Shown piece by piece: positions 45,058 to 53,875 of a stretch of 64,000 bases of DNA; position 1 is the stretch's first letter, and each line of letters starts with the position of its first letter. The notes under the pieces were generated by a model, which made no database searches, was not told the origin of the DNA, and saw nothing but the letters and a program-made list of their open reading frames with translations. Origin of the DNA: Streptomyces sp. AP-93 (lineage in GTDB: Bacteria; Actinomycetota; Actinomycetes; Streptomycetales; Streptomycetaceae); contig NZ_JALGBX010000022.1 of the NCBI RefSeq assembly GCF_022808175.1, forward strand, positions 105,271-169,270, read 5' to 3'. Made by a program: the position numbers and the translations under genes.

Positions 45058-46032
45058 CTAGCGGGTGGTGGTGCTCCGCTTGGCGGTGGGTACGGGGGTG
45101 TGGTGGCGGGGCGCGAGCGCCTCGTACGAGGCTGCGAGCGCGGGCGCCGCGGTCTCGTAGGTCTGCTGGGCGACGCCCACGAACAGGCAGTCCACGACGA
45201 GGAGCTGGCTGGTCCGGCTCGACATGGCCGCCGGGCGCAGCTGGGTCTCGCGGGCGGCGGAGGTGGCCAGTACGAGGTCGGCGTAGTGGACGACGGGGGA
45301 GCCCGCGCGGGCCGTGAGCGCGAGGGTGGTGGCGCCGTGCTCGAAGGCGGTGCGCAGGGGCTCGATGACGTCGCCGGTGCCGCCCGAGTGGGTGATGGCG
45401 ACGGCCACGTCGCCGGGGCGCAGCAGCACGGCGGTGGTGACGGCCAGGTGCGGATCGTTGTGGGCGTGGGCGATCAGGCCGATGCGCGACAGCTTCTGCG
45501 CGAGGTCCTGGGCGACGAGGCCGGAGGCGCCGACGCCGTAGATCTCGATGCGGCGGGCGCCCGCGAGGGCGGCGACGGCCGAGCCGAGGGCGGTGACGTC
45601 GAGTCCGGCGGCGGTGTCGGCGAGGGTCTGCGCCTCCTCCTGGGCCAGCTTGGCGACCACGTCGGCGAGGGAGTCGTCGACGGCTATGTCCACGGTGACG
45701 GCGGGGGCCGCGCCGGACTCCTGCTGGGCGGCGAGCGCGGCGAGCGCGAGGCGCAGGTCGCGGTAGCCGGGGTAGCCGAGGAGGCGGGCGGTGCGGACGA
45801 CGGTGGCCTCGCTGGTGCCGGTGCGGGCGGCGAGGTCGCTGACGGTGAGCGCGGCGCATCCGGCGGGGTCCTCGGCGACGGCCTCGGCGACGGCCTGCAT
45901 GGAGCGGGTCATCGAGGGGCCGAGGCTGCGGACGCGGGCCCGCAGGGCGGCGGGGACGGGGACGGGGACGGAGACAGGGGCGACGGGCGCGTCCACCGTG
46001 CCGCTGAAGGTTTCTTTCACGTTCTTGCTCAC
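45058..46032 (-). CDS. RpiR-family regulator (MurR-like)
   Basis: 324 residues. N-terminal HTH_6 domain (VSDLAARTGTSEATVVRTAR then LGYPGYRDLR) and a C-terminal SIS sugar-phosphate-binding domain (RIEIYGVGASGLVAQDLAQK, ITHSGGTGD). It is first in the rpiR-murQ-murP operon and most likely senses MurNAc-6-P. The start is a GTG at 46032; a second GTG is four codons in. A TGAAA-N5-TTTCA palindrome lies just upstream. Confidence 0.88.
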   Translation of the reverse strand: MSKNVKETFSGTVDAPVAPVSVPVPVPAALRARVRSLGPSMTRSMQAVAEAVAEDPAGCAALTVSDLAARTGTSEATVVRTARLLGYPGYRDLRLALAALAAQQESGAAPAVTVDIAVDDSLADVVAKLAQEEAQTLADTAAGLDVTALGSAVAALAGARRIEIYGVGASGLVAQDLAQKLSRIGLIAHAHNDPHLAVTTAVLLRPGDVAVAITHSGGTGDVIEPLRTAFEHGATTLALTARAGSPVVHYADLVLATSAARETQLRPAAMSSRTSQLLVVDCLFVGVAQQTYETAAPALAASYEALAPRHHTPVPTAKRSTTTR

Positions 46033-46035
46033 CCT

Positions 46036-46050
46036 TGAAACTTATTTTCA
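46036..46050. promoter_or_regulatory. RpiR operator
   Basis: Perfect palindrome tgaaa-cttat-tttca three bases ahead of the regulator start; it would block initiation or translation of the mur operon. It is AT-rich against its surroundings. Confidence 0.65.
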
Positions 46051-46134
46051 GTGGGGTGGGAACGTCAATACGCCATAAGTCACCGGTGGAAGAGGACCTT
46101 CGCCACATGGCCCGTCCGGGTCCACAATGACTCC

Positions 46135-46560
46135 ATGGACCACGCGACCCCCCTTGAACGGGCGCTGCACGCCGCACGCGCCCTGGTACTCGCCGATCTC
46201 GTCGCGGGCGAGGTCGCCGAGGCCGATGTCGTCTCCCTCGTCGAGGACGCGGTCACGCACCGCCGGTGGTGGGTGGAACAGTGGCCGGAGGGCGTCGACT
46301 ACCTCGCCGGACTCGTCGCCCAGGACGTGAAGGACGCGCTGCTGGAGAAGTACGGGCGCTGGCCGCTGTGCCCGGTCTGCAACCACGGCGAGCCGCACGC
46401 GCTGGACGTGGAGCCCGAGCTCGGACCGGACCCGATGTGGGTGTGCTCGGAGGCCGGCGTGCGGGTGGCGCCGGTGGGCGGCCTCGGACCGGTCCTCGGC
46501 GGCGGCCTCGGTTCCGGGTCCGGCTCTGGGAACGGCTCCGCCTTCGGGTACGGCGAATGA
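46135..46560 (+). CDS. hypothetical protein with a CPVC motif
   Basis: 141 residues from the ATG at 46135. A helical N-terminal half (LERALHAARALVLADLVAGE), then RWPLCPVCNHGEPHALDVEP and a later single Cys (MWVCSEAG), possibly a zinc ribbon, and a Gly/Ser-rich tail. No family recognised. It is followed eight bases later by the DUF4031 gene, so the two are probably cotranscribed. Confidence 0.6.
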   Translation: MDHATPLERALHAARALVLADLVAGEVAEADVVSLVEDAVTHRRWWVEQWPEGVDYLAGLVAQDVKDALLEKYGRWPLCPVCNHGEPHALDVEPELGPDPMWVCSEAGVRVAPVGGLGPVLGGGLGSGSGSGNGSAFGYGE

Positions 46561-46567
46561 GCCGCCG

Positions 46568-46834
46568 GTGACGGTGTACATCGACCCGCCCGACTGGCCG
46601 GGTCACGGCCGCATGTGGTCGCACCTGGTCAGCGACGCCTCGTTCGAGGAACTGCACGCCTTCGCGGCATCGATCGGCTGCCCGCCGAAGGCCTTCGAAC
46701 GCGACCACTACGACGTCCCGGAGCATCGCTACGCGGACGCGGTGGGCGCGGGCGCGGTGGAGATCGGCAGCAAGGAGCTGGTCCGGAGGATCACGGCGGC
46801 CGGCCTGCGGCGGCCCAAGGGGCGGCCGGCGTAG
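46568..46834 (+). CDS. DUF4031 protein
   Basis: 88 residues matching the DUF4031 pattern: VYIDPPDWPGHGRMWSHLVS, ELHAFAASIGCPPKAFERDH, YDVPEHRY. Function unknown. GTG start; the only ribosome-site candidate overlaps the end of the preceding gene. Confidence 0.8.
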   Translation: MTVYIDPPDWPGHGRMWSHLVSDASFEELHAFAASIGCPPKAFERDHYDVPEHRYADAVGAGAVEIGSKELVRRITAAGLRRPKGRPA

Positions 46835-46891
46835 GCGCGGTCCGCTGCCGCTGCGGGGCGGCCCCCGGGCCCGTCGGGCCCGTCGGACTCC

Positions 46892-48142
46892 TCAGACCTT
46901 CTCGGTCGCGCCCGACCGGGACGGGGCCGAGGTGGCCACCACGAGGGTCGGGCGGGCCGCGCCGGACCCCGTACGGCGGTCCAGGCGGAGGGCTGCGAGG
47001 CCCAGGGCGATGGCGGTGACGGTCATCGCGCCGCCGGCCCAGGCGGTGGCGGAGTAGCCGTACCCGGCGTCGATGACGGTGCCGCCGAGCCAGGGGCCGC
47101 CGGTGTTGCCGAGGTTGAAGGCGGCCGTGGTGGTCGCGCCGGCCAGCGTCGGGGCGGCGCCCGCGACGTTGAACATGCGGGCGTTGAGCGCCGGGGCGGT
47201 GAAGAACGCCGAGAAGCCGAGCAGGAACGACAGGGCGATCGCGGCCGCCGCCGTGGAGGCCAGCAGGGCCAGCGCCGCGAGGAAGACGGTGGAGGCGGTG
47301 ATGCCCCACAGCATCACCCCGAACAGGTGCGCGTCGGCGATCCGCCCGCCCACCGTGGTGCCCACCAGCGCGCCGATCCCGAAGAGGCCGAGGATCCAGG
47401 GGACCCACTGCGAATCGAGCCCGGCCACGTCCGTGAGCAGCGGGGACAGGTAGCTGAAGGCGCAGAAGACACCGCCCGCGGCGAGCGCCGTGACGCCGAT
47501 CGACAGCCACACCTGGCGGTCGCGGTAGATGCGCAGCTCGCGCGCGAGCGTCGGCTTCTCGGCGGGCAGCGGGATCTTGGGGATCAGCGCGAGGATGCCG
47601 ACGAGCGCGACGGCGGAGGCCGCGCCGACCGCCCAGAACGCGGAGCGCCAGCCCAGGTGCTCACCGAGGAACGCACCGGCCGGGACGCCCAAGACGTTGG
47701 CGATGGAGAGCCCGCCGATCATGACGGCCATGGCCCGGGCCCGCTGGTGCTGCTCGACCATGGCGATGGCCACGGCGGCGCCGACCGCCCAGAAGCCGGC
47801 GCAGGCGAGCGCGGAGACGATGCGGGAGGCGAAGAGCAGCCCGTACGAGGGGGCCAGCGCGCCCGCGACCTGGCCGAGGCCGAAGAGGGTGATCAGCGAG
47901 AGCAGGGTGGTGCGCCGGGGCAGCCGCAGCGTGGCCACCGCGAGCAGGGGCGCTCCGACGACCATGCCGATCGCGAAGGCGGATATGAGCAGGCCCGCCT
48001 GGGGGATGGTGACGCCCATGTCCTCGGCGATGGGTGGCAGCAGCCCGGAGAGCATGAACTCGCTGGTACCGAGTGCGAAGACGGAGAGGCCGAGGATGTA
48101 GACGGCGACGGGCATGCGGGTGCGTTCGGCTGCGGCGGGCAT
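46892..48142 (-). CDS. MFS drug/sugar efflux transporter (DHA1, AraJ/YdhP-like)
   Basis: 416 residues, 12 helices. Start VYILGLSVFALGTSEFMLSG LPPIAEDMGV (written in two parts) is typical of the DHA1 AraJ-like group; GAPLLAVATLRLPRR is the loop motif and RIVSALACAGFWAVG follows. Substrate unknown. It has no neighbouring regulator. Confidence 0.85.
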   Translation of the reverse strand: MPAAAERTRMPVAVYILGLSVFALGTSEFMLSGLLPPIAEDMGVTIPQAGLLISAFAIGMVVGAPLLAVATLRLPRRTTLLSLITLFGLGQVAGALAPSYGLLFASRIVSALACAGFWAVGAAVAIAMVEQHQRARAMAVMIGGLSIANVLGVPAGAFLGEHLGWRSAFWAVGAASAVALVGILALIPKIPLPAEKPTLARELRIYRDRQVWLSIGVTALAAGGVFCAFSYLSPLLTDVAGLDSQWVPWILGLFGIGALVGTTVGGRIADAHLFGVMLWGITASTVFLAALALLASTAAAAIALSFLLGFSAFFTAPALNARMFNVAGAAPTLAGATTTAAFNLGNTGGPWLGGTVIDAGYGYSATAWAGGAMTVTAIALGLAALRLDRRTGSGAARPTLVVATSAPSRSGATEKV

Positions 48143-48171
48143 GAACTACCTCAACTGTGGCGAACGGGATC

Positions 48172-48882
48172 TCATTCCCGGGGCTGGGCGGTGGGCTCGG
48201 TGAGGTCCGCGAGCTCGGCGGCCAGGTTCGCGCGGGCCGGGGCCTCCCAGTGCGCAGCCCCGTAGGCGGTGCGGAAGAGGCGGGGCAGGGCGAGGAGCTG
48301 CCGCAGCACGGCGGCCCGGCCCGCGCGGAAGGCCTCGTCGGGGACGAAGCCGTACTCGGCGCGCACGGCTGCCGCGTAGGCGGCGTACTCCTGCGCCGTG
48401 CCCGCCAGGACGCCCAGGTCGGCGTCGCAGAGCAGCTCGCCGTTGGTGTCGCCGGGTGCGGGGTCGTGGGTGATCGTGAGCCGGACGAGACGGGCCACCT
48501 CGGCGGTGCGGGCGCCGTCGATGCCGAGCTCGGGCAGGGCGCGCTCGGCGAGGGCGGCGCTGCGCTCCTCGTTCTCGGAGCGGTCGGGCCGGTAGACGGC
48601 GTCGTGGAACCAGGCGGCGAGCTCTACGGAGGTGCGGTCCGATTCGTCTTCAGCTGCCTCGCCCTGTGCCTCGCCTGCGAGTACGTCGATGCGTGCGAGT
48701 ACGTCGGCCAGGTGCGCGGTGGTGTGGTACCTGCGCTGGGGCTCCGCCCACGCGGTGAGGAGGCGGTCGGCGTAGGGGGCGGGGTCGAGGCCGGGGGCGG
48801 CTCCGGCGGCGGCGGTGGTGGCGTGCCAGCGGGCGCGGAGGTTCTGCTCGCGGTGCGTGTCGGAAGTCGTGGCGGATGTCAT
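48172..48882 (-). CDS. HD-domain metal-dependent phosphohydrolase-like protein
   Basis: 236 residues. Metal-binding pattern of predicted HD phosphohydrolases: RRYHTTAHLADVLARI (His), AAWFHDAVYRP (His-Asp) and CDADLGVLAG (Asp). The ATG at 48882 (MTSATTSDT) is preferred to the longer start, which would cover the cutC promoter. Substrate unknown. Confidence 0.78.
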   Translation of the reverse strand: MTSATTSDTHREQNLRARWHATTAAAGAAPGLDPAPYADRLLTAWAEPQRRYHTTAHLADVLARIDVLAGEAQGEAAEDESDRTSVELAAWFHDAVYRPDRSENEERSAALAERALPELGIDGARTAEVARLVRLTITHDPAPGDTNGELLCDADLGVLAGTAQEYAAYAAAVRAEYGFVPDEAFRAGRAAVLRQLLALPRLFRTAYGAAHWEAPARANLAAELADLTEPTAQPRE

Positions 48883-48946
48883 GCGCACATTGTGGTGGTG
48901 GCGTGATTGTGCTGGTGAAGGGCGGGCGAAGGCCCGTACCCTGGAT

Positions 48947-48962
48947 ATTGGACTAGACCTAT
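48947..48962. promoter_or_regulatory. possible DasR-responsive element ahead of cutC
   Basis: attggactagacctat matches the dre consensus at 12 of 16, keeping the ctagacc core, 30 bases before the cutC start. Weaker than the two boxes near nagK. Confidence 0.4.
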
Positions 48963-48992
48963 TTTCCAATGCGGGACGAAGGATGGGATTAC

Positions 48993-49688
48993 ATGAGCAA
49001 CCGTGCGCTCCTGGAGGTGATCGCCCTCGACGTGGAGGACGCGGTCGCGGCCCAGGCCGGTGGGGCGGACCGACTCGAACTGGTCGCCGACATGGCCGCC
49101 GACGGGCTCACCCCGCCGCGCGAGACCTTCGCGGCGATCCGGGCGGCGGTCGACATCCGGCTGCGCGTGATGCTCCGGCAGGCGGACGGCTTCTCGGCGG
49201 GCTCCGCGCAGGACGTGGAACGCCTGGTCGAGGAGGCGCGAGCGCTGCGCGCCGAGGGCGCGGAGGAGTTCGTCCTGGGCTTCCTGAACCCCGACGGCAG
49301 CCCCGACCTCACCGCCGTCGAGGCGGTCGTGGGGGAGCTCGGCGGGTGCGGGTGGACGTTCCACCGCGCGATCGACCGGGCGGCGGACCGTGACCAGCTC
49401 CGCAAGGCGGTCGCGGACCTGCCGGGGCTGGACACCTACCTGACCGCGGGCGCGGCGGGCGGGGTCGACGAGGGCCTGCCGGTGCTGTTGGCGGAGGCCG
49501 CGAAGGCGGGGACCCCCGGCTACGGGCCGCGCATCCTGGTGGGCGGCGGCCTGGCCCTCTCCCACCTCCCGGTGCTCCGCGAAGCGGGCATCGACGCCTT
49601 CCACATCGGCGGCGCGGCCCGTCCCGACGGCTGGGGCCGGCCGGTGTCTGCGATGGCGGTCGAAGCCTGGCGCACGTCCCTGAGCTGA
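48993..49688 (+). CDS. cutC: CutC family protein
   Basis: 231 residues, TIM-barrel CutC family (once linked to copper tolerance; biochemical role unsettled). Motifs: LEVIALDVEDAVAAQAGGAD, RLELVADMAADGLTPP, VMLRQADGF, EFVLGFLNPDGS, FHRAIDRA and ILVGGGL. The ATG at 48993 follows GGATGGG. Some CutC-like barrels resemble sugar-phosphate enzymes, which would suit the dre-like box. Confidence 0.88.
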   Translation: MSNRALLEVIALDVEDAVAAQAGGADRLELVADMAADGLTPPRETFAAIRAAVDIRLRVMLRQADGFSAGSAQDVERLVEEARALRAEGAEEFVLGFLNPDGSPDLTAVEAVVGELGGCGWTFHRAIDRAADRDQLRKAVADLPGLDTYLTAGAAGGVDEGLPVLLAEAAKAGTPGYGPRILVGGGLALSHLPVLREAGIDAFHIGGAARPDGWGRPVSAMAVEAWRTSLS

Positions 49689-49755
49689 CCCGGCGGCGCC
49701 GTTGCCGGGGACCAGTCCCCGGACCCCTGCGCCTCAAACGCCGGCGGGGCTGGGG
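49689..49755. repeat. dispersed intergenic repeat copy
   Basis: ccgttgccggggaccagtcc, then cctgcgcctcaaacgccggc and ggggctggggtgtg. Almost identical to 63920-63990 at the window end; related to the copy at 55862. Confidence 0.8.
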
Positions 49756-49800
49756 TGTGCTCGGTGGGGGTGTGGCTGCGGGTGGGGCCGGTGCCGGGGT

Positions 49801-49918
49801 CGGGGTGGGGTGTCGGCCTGGACTGCATGATTTAGGCGCCCTCTCCCTACTCCGACAGGGCGCGGGGTGTGCCGGCGCCACAAATCACGCTTTACGTCCA
49901 GGCCAACACCCCACCCCG
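49801..49918. repeat. long imperfect inverted repeat (118 nt hairpin)
   Basis: Outer arms of 23 bases (49801-49823 and 49896-49918) match at 22 positions. Inside, gcatgattt pairs with aaatcacgc and ggcgcc with ggcgcc; the centre has a further gcgccct/agggcgc hairpin. It could be a MITE-like element or a structured RNA. Confidence 0.6.
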
Positions 49919-49959
49919 CCCCCGTCCCCGTCCCGGGCCCCTCCCGGTCCCGCCGACGG

Positions 49960-50285
49960 GAGGGTTACCAGCCCGCCCGCGCCAATCCCGCCGACCACGG
50001 CAATCCAGCCGCCCGCGCCAATCCCGCCGACCCCGCCGACCCCGCCAATTCCGCCGCCTGCGCCAATCCCGCCGGCCACGCCAATTCCGCCGCCCGCGCC
50101 AATTCAGCCGTCCGGCGTTTGAGGACCGGGGTCTGGGGCGGAGCCCCAGGGGGTTCGGGCGCAGCCCGGTACCCCCTTCCAGCCCGTCCGGCGTTTGAGG
50201 ACCGGGGTCCGGGCAGAGCCCGGGGAACGGTGGAAGGGTGGGTCGGGGACTTCGCCCCGCAGGGCCGACCCGCCCACGGCGGCAG
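49960..50285. repeat. low-complexity array plus dispersed repeat copies
   Basis: 49980-50105 is a degenerate array of ccgccgaccccgccaat and related words of about 12-15 bases. 50105-50275 is two copies of the gtccggcgtttgaggaccgg repeat in the same order as 19869-20075. With the items at 49689 and 49801 this accounts for the 615-base gap between cutC and the HelD-like gene. Confidence 0.7.
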
Positions 50286-50303
50286 AACACGATGGACCGT
50301 CGG

Positions 50304-52421
50304 TCAGGGGCCGGTCGGGGCCAAGGTCTGCGGGAGGGGGGCCGCGTGGAGGAGGGTGAGGCCCGAGACGGCTCGGGTGAGGCAGACGTAGAGGCGGCGC
50401 AGGCCGGTCCGTTCGTCGGGCTCGCCCGCCACCACGTCCGCCGGCTCGTGCAGCACGACGTAGTCGTACTCCAGCCCCTTGGCCAGGGACGCCGGCACCA
50501 GCGTCAGGCGCGACTGCGCCGTCGTCTCCTCGCCGGGCGAGAGGTAGGGCAGGCCGGCCGCCAGCAACGCCTCCCCGAGCTCCGCGATCCGCGCGTCCGC
50601 CGCGATCAGCCCGATCGACCCCTCGTGCACGAGCGAGGCCCGGCAGGCCGCGATCACCGCGGCTGGGAGGGCGGAGGGGGAGTCGATGGGGGAGACGATC
50701 AGCGAGCCCGGGGTCTCGCGGACCGAGGAGACCGGCGACAGGCCCGGCGAGATCGCCGGCAGCAGCCGCGAGGCGTAGGCGATCACCTCGCGCGGCACGC
50801 GGAAGCCCGCGGTCAGTTCCTCCAGCACCGCGCCCGGCTTGCCCAGGTGCCCCAGCGCCTCGTCCCAGCTGCGCGTCGCCCAGGGGGTCGTGCCCTGCGC
50901 GAGGTCTCCGAGGACCGTCGCGGAGCCGGTCGTGCAGCGCCGGCCGACCGCCCGGTACTGCATCGGGGACAGGTCCTGCGCCTCGTCGATGACGACGTGG
51001 CCGAGCGAGTGCGTGCGCTCCACCAGGTCCGTCGCCTCGTCGATGAGGACCAGGTCCGCCGCCGACCACTTCACCGACTTCACGCTGCGCGCCGGCTTCG
51101 CCCACAGGAGAAGTTCCTGCTCGGGCGCCGACAGGATCCCGTCCGCGTGCTCCGCGAGGAACCCCGGGTCGGAGAGGAGGCGCAGTACCAGCTTGGCCGG
51201 TTCCACCAGTGGCCACACCGCCTTGACCACGGCCTTCACGGCGGGATTGCGCGCCACCGCGTCCTGGACCCGGTCGTCGGGCGCCTCGCCCGCCTGTTCC
51301 ATGCGTACGAGGACCGCGTGCGCGATCCGCTGCGGGAGGGCGTCGCGGGCGGCCCCGTAGCGGATGTCGCGGTTCTGGAGCTCGGCGACGATCTCGGCGA
51401 TCTCGTACGCGGGGACCCGCCAGCGGCGCGATCCGCGGACCACCATCAGCGGTTCGACGGGCTCCTTCACGTGCGAGTGGACCGCGCGGCGCAGGACCTC
51501 CGCCATCCGGGCGTCGCCCTTGACCACGGCGGTTGCGGCGGCGTCCGCGCCGCGTACCTCCAGGTCCGCGCGGGCGACCAGATCGTCGACCGTGGCCTGC
51601 TTCACCTCCAGCTCGCCGAGGGCGGGCAGGACCTGCTCGATGTAGTGCAGGAAGGAACGGTTCGGCCCGATGACCAGGGTGCCGGTACGGGCGAGGCGGT
51701 CGCGGTGCGCGTAGAGGAGGTACGCGACACGGTGCAGGCCGACGGCCGTCTTGCCGGTGCCGGGACCTCCCTGCACGCAGACGGAGCCCGACAGGCCGGA
51801 ACGGACGATCTCGTCCTGCTCCGGCTGGATCGTCGCCACGATGTCGCGCATCGGGCCGACGCGCGGGCGCTCGATCTCCTGCTGGAGCAGTTTGCTGACG
51901 GCCGCTGTCTCGGTCGGGTCGCAGAGGTGCTCGTCCTCGTACGCGGTCAGCTCGCCGCCCGTGTAACCGAAGCGGCGGCGCAGCCCGATGTCCTGCGGGT
52001 CGTTCTTCGAGGCCCGGTAGAAGGGCTGGGAGACGGGCGCGCGCCAGTCGATCACCATGGGGTCGCCGCCGGCGTCGTGGACGTGGCGGCGGCCGATGTA
52101 GAACTGCTCGCCCTCCGCGCCCTCGGCGAGCTCCGCGCCGGGCGCGTGCAGGTAGTTGAGGCGGCCGAAGAAGAGGGGGGTGTGGGCGAGGTCGGCGAGG
52201 GCCTTGATCCGGTCGTCGATCTGGGCTTGCAGGACGATCGCGTTGACCCAGTTCGCGGTGACGTCGCGGATGTCGAGGTTCTCGACGTCCTCGCGCATCG
52301 CGCGGAGCGCGGACCGGGAGGCGGCCAGGTGGGCCCGCTCGCGACCCAGGGGGTCGGTGGCGGCCGCGTCGGCCGTTGCTGATGCGGCGTCGGGGTCTGT
52401 GACGTGGGCGTGCGCGGGCAC
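50304..52421 (-). CDS. HelD/HelR-type RNA polymerase-associated UvrD-like ATPase
   Basis: 705 residues, superfamily-1 helicase fold. N-terminal coiled region (RERAHLAASRSALRAMREDV) followed by the HelD-typical YIGRRHVHD and VIDWRAPVSQPFYRAS, Walker A VQGGPGTGKTAVGLHRVAYL, DEAQDLSPMQ, and a late LAKGLEYDYVVLHEP. HelD proteins remove stalled RNA polymerase from DNA; the actinobacterial HelR branch also gives rifamycin tolerance. No rifamycin-associated element was seen upstream. GTG start at 52421 after GGAGG. Confidence 0.82.
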   Translation of the reverse strand: MPAHAHVTDPDAASATADAAATDPLGRERAHLAASRSALRAMREDVENLDIRDVTANWVNAIVLQAQIDDRIKALADLAHTPLFFGRLNYLHAPGAELAEGAEGEQFYIGRRHVHDAGGDPMVIDWRAPVSQPFYRASKNDPQDIGLRRRFGYTGGELTAYEDEHLCDPTETAAVSKLLQQEIERPRVGPMRDIVATIQPEQDEIVRSGLSGSVCVQGGPGTGKTAVGLHRVAYLLYAHRDRLARTGTLVIGPNRSFLHYIEQVLPALGELEVKQATVDDLVARADLEVRGADAAATAVVKGDARMAEVLRRAVHSHVKEPVEPLMVVRGSRRWRVPAYEIAEIVAELQNRDIRYGAARDALPQRIAHAVLVRMEQAGEAPDDRVQDAVARNPAVKAVVKAVWPLVEPAKLVLRLLSDPGFLAEHADGILSAPEQELLLWAKPARSVKSVKWSAADLVLIDEATDLVERTHSLGHVVIDEAQDLSPMQYRAVGRRCTTGSATVLGDLAQGTTPWATRSWDEALGHLGKPGAVLEELTAGFRVPREVIAYASRLLPAISPGLSPVSSVRETPGSLIVSPIDSPSALPAAVIAACRASLVHEGSIGLIAADARIAELGEALLAAGLPYLSPGEETTAQSRLTLVPASLAKGLEYDYVVLHEPADVVAGEPDERTGLRRLYVCLTRAVSGLTLLHAAPLPQTLAPTGP

Positions 52422-52754
52422 GGAACTGCCTCCATCTGCTGAGGACCTGCGTGATGCGGGCGGACGGGCCCGCCGGTTTCCGAGCGGCGGGCGGCGCTCC
52501 CGGTGACGCGGCGGGAGGCGGCAAGAGCGGAGATTCTAGCCATCGCGGAGGCGCTGCGCGAATGGATAAAGCGAAGGGAACGGGGGGCCGAAAGTCCTTC
52601 GGGGCGGTGACCCCGTACGGGGGGTGTTCGGTCCGTGTCCTCCTTCGGACAGAGCCCGTAGGGGGAGGCATGGGCCGAGAGGAGGAGGCCGGAGACCTGG
52701 AGGTTCAGTCCTCAGGGCGATGTGACAACCCGGTCGAAAACCGACCATGGATAC
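52422..52754. other. divergent promoter region (HelD-like / small protein)
   Basis: 333 bases without a gene. A ggacgggcccgccggtttcc GC-rich dyad lies near 52465 and a slightly AT-richer stretch at 52555-52580 and 52725-52755. No recognised operator. Confidence 0.4.
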
Positions 52755-52940
52755 ATGAGCACCGCAACCTACACCCCGGTCCAGGGTCGCCGCCCTCGCG
52801 GCGCCACCGCCACTTCCGACTCCCGCCCCCGCCACAGCGTCGGCAGCGTCCTGCGCGCGGCCAAGGTCTTCGCGGCGACCGCCGTGAGCGTGGTCGTCCT
52901 CGGTGAATACTCCGAGGACGCGGGCGTCATACGCCACTGA
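52755..52940 (+). CDS. small single-helix protein, unknown
   Basis: 61 residues: basic N-terminus (TYTPVQGRRPRGATATSDSR), a short hydrophobic segment VLRAAKVFAATAVSVVVLGE and a polar end. Possibly a membrane-associated peptide. Ribosome site weak. No homologue recognised, though similar small proteins are common in Streptomyces. Confidence 0.5.
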   Translation: MSTATYTPVQGRRPRGATATSDSRPRHSVGSVLRAAKVFAATAVSVVVLGEYSEDAGVIRH

Positions 52941-53047
52941 GGCTCGGCGCCGCAGGCTCTGCGCCGGCGCCCGTGCGCTGCCGTCCTCGCGCGTCGGCCG
53001 GAGGGCTCCGCTCGGGTCCCGGGGCGTTGATCCACTAGGGTCGCGCC

Positions 53048-53875
53048 GTGAACCGGAGTTCCGAGCCCAGCCGCCCTGCGTCGCCGCGCGCCGGAGTGCT
53101 GCTCGCGGGCCTGCTGCTCGTGCTCGGCGTGCTCTGCGTCGCCCTGCGCATCCCGGTGGCCGATGCCCTCGCCCCCGGCCTCTCCGCCGCCGAGTGGAGT
53201 CCGCCCGCCGCGTATCCGCCCTTCGCGGCCATCCTCTTCGCCCCGGCCGCCTGGCTGCCGACCGGCGTACTGAAGGCCGTCCTGGTGGGGGGCAGTGCGG
53301 GCCTGTTCGCCCTGCTGATCCTGCTGTCGTGCCGGCTGGTGGGACTGCGGGCCCGGCCGGGCGCCGTGCTGGCCGCCACCGTCGCCGGGCTGTGGCTGGA
53401 GCCGCTGTTCCAGACCCCGCTGTCCGGCCAGATCGCCCTGGCCCTGGCCTGCCCCGTCCTGTGGGACCTGCACCGGCCGCGCGGCGCGCTCGGCAAGGGC
53501 TTCGCGCTGGGCACGGCAGCCGGGATCACCCTGACCCCGGCGCTGCTGATCCCGTACCTCCTGCTGACCGGCCAGGTCAGGGCGGGGCTGACCGCACTCG
53601 GCGCCTTCGCCGGAAGCGGCCTGCTCGGGCTGCTGGTCCTCCCGGGCGCCTCCGCCGAGTTCTGGTCCCGGCATCCGCCCGCGGGCGGCCGTTCGCTCCT
53701 GCTGGACTGGCCCCACCTGTGGGTCTGGTCCGTCCCCCTGCTCACGGCCCTGCTCGCCGCCGCCCTGCGCCGCCGGTCACCCTTCGGGCAGCAGGATGTC
53801 CGCGTCGTCGAAGACCCGCAGCACTACGAGCAGCAGCCGCCCGCGCGACACCATGTACTCGGCCACGATCTGTGA
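53048..53875 (+). CDS. short GT87 (DUF2029)-like membrane glycosyltransferase
   Basis: 275 residues, about 7 helices. PPFAAILFAPAAWLP and LSGQIALALACPVLWDL are GT87-like (the latter is the usual GQxN-type loop, here GQI). Full GT87 proteins have about 400 residues, so this is short. Its last 99 bases overlap the RelE-like gene on the other strand, and the final 30 residues (after LRRRSPFG) look like read-through, not family sequence. GTG start at 53048. Possibly C-terminally truncated. Confidence 0.6.
   Translation: MNRSSEPSRPASPRAGVLLAGLLLVLGVLCVALRIPVADALAPGLSAAEWSPPAAYPPFAAILFAPAAWLPTGVLKAVLVGGSAGLFALLILLSCRLVGLRARPGAVLAATVAGLWLEPLFQTPLSGQIALALACPVLWDLHRPRGALGKGFALGTAAGITLTPALLIPYLLLTGQVRAGLTALGAFAGSGLLGLLVLPGASAEFWSRHPPAGGRSLLLDWPHLWVWSVPLLTALLAAALRRRSPFGQQDVRVVEDPQHYEQQPPARHHVLGHDL

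Noticed and set aside
50304..52560. Rifamycin-associated element that would identify HelR
   Set aside because: No suitable inverted repeat was found upstream of the gene, so only the broader HelD-type call is made.
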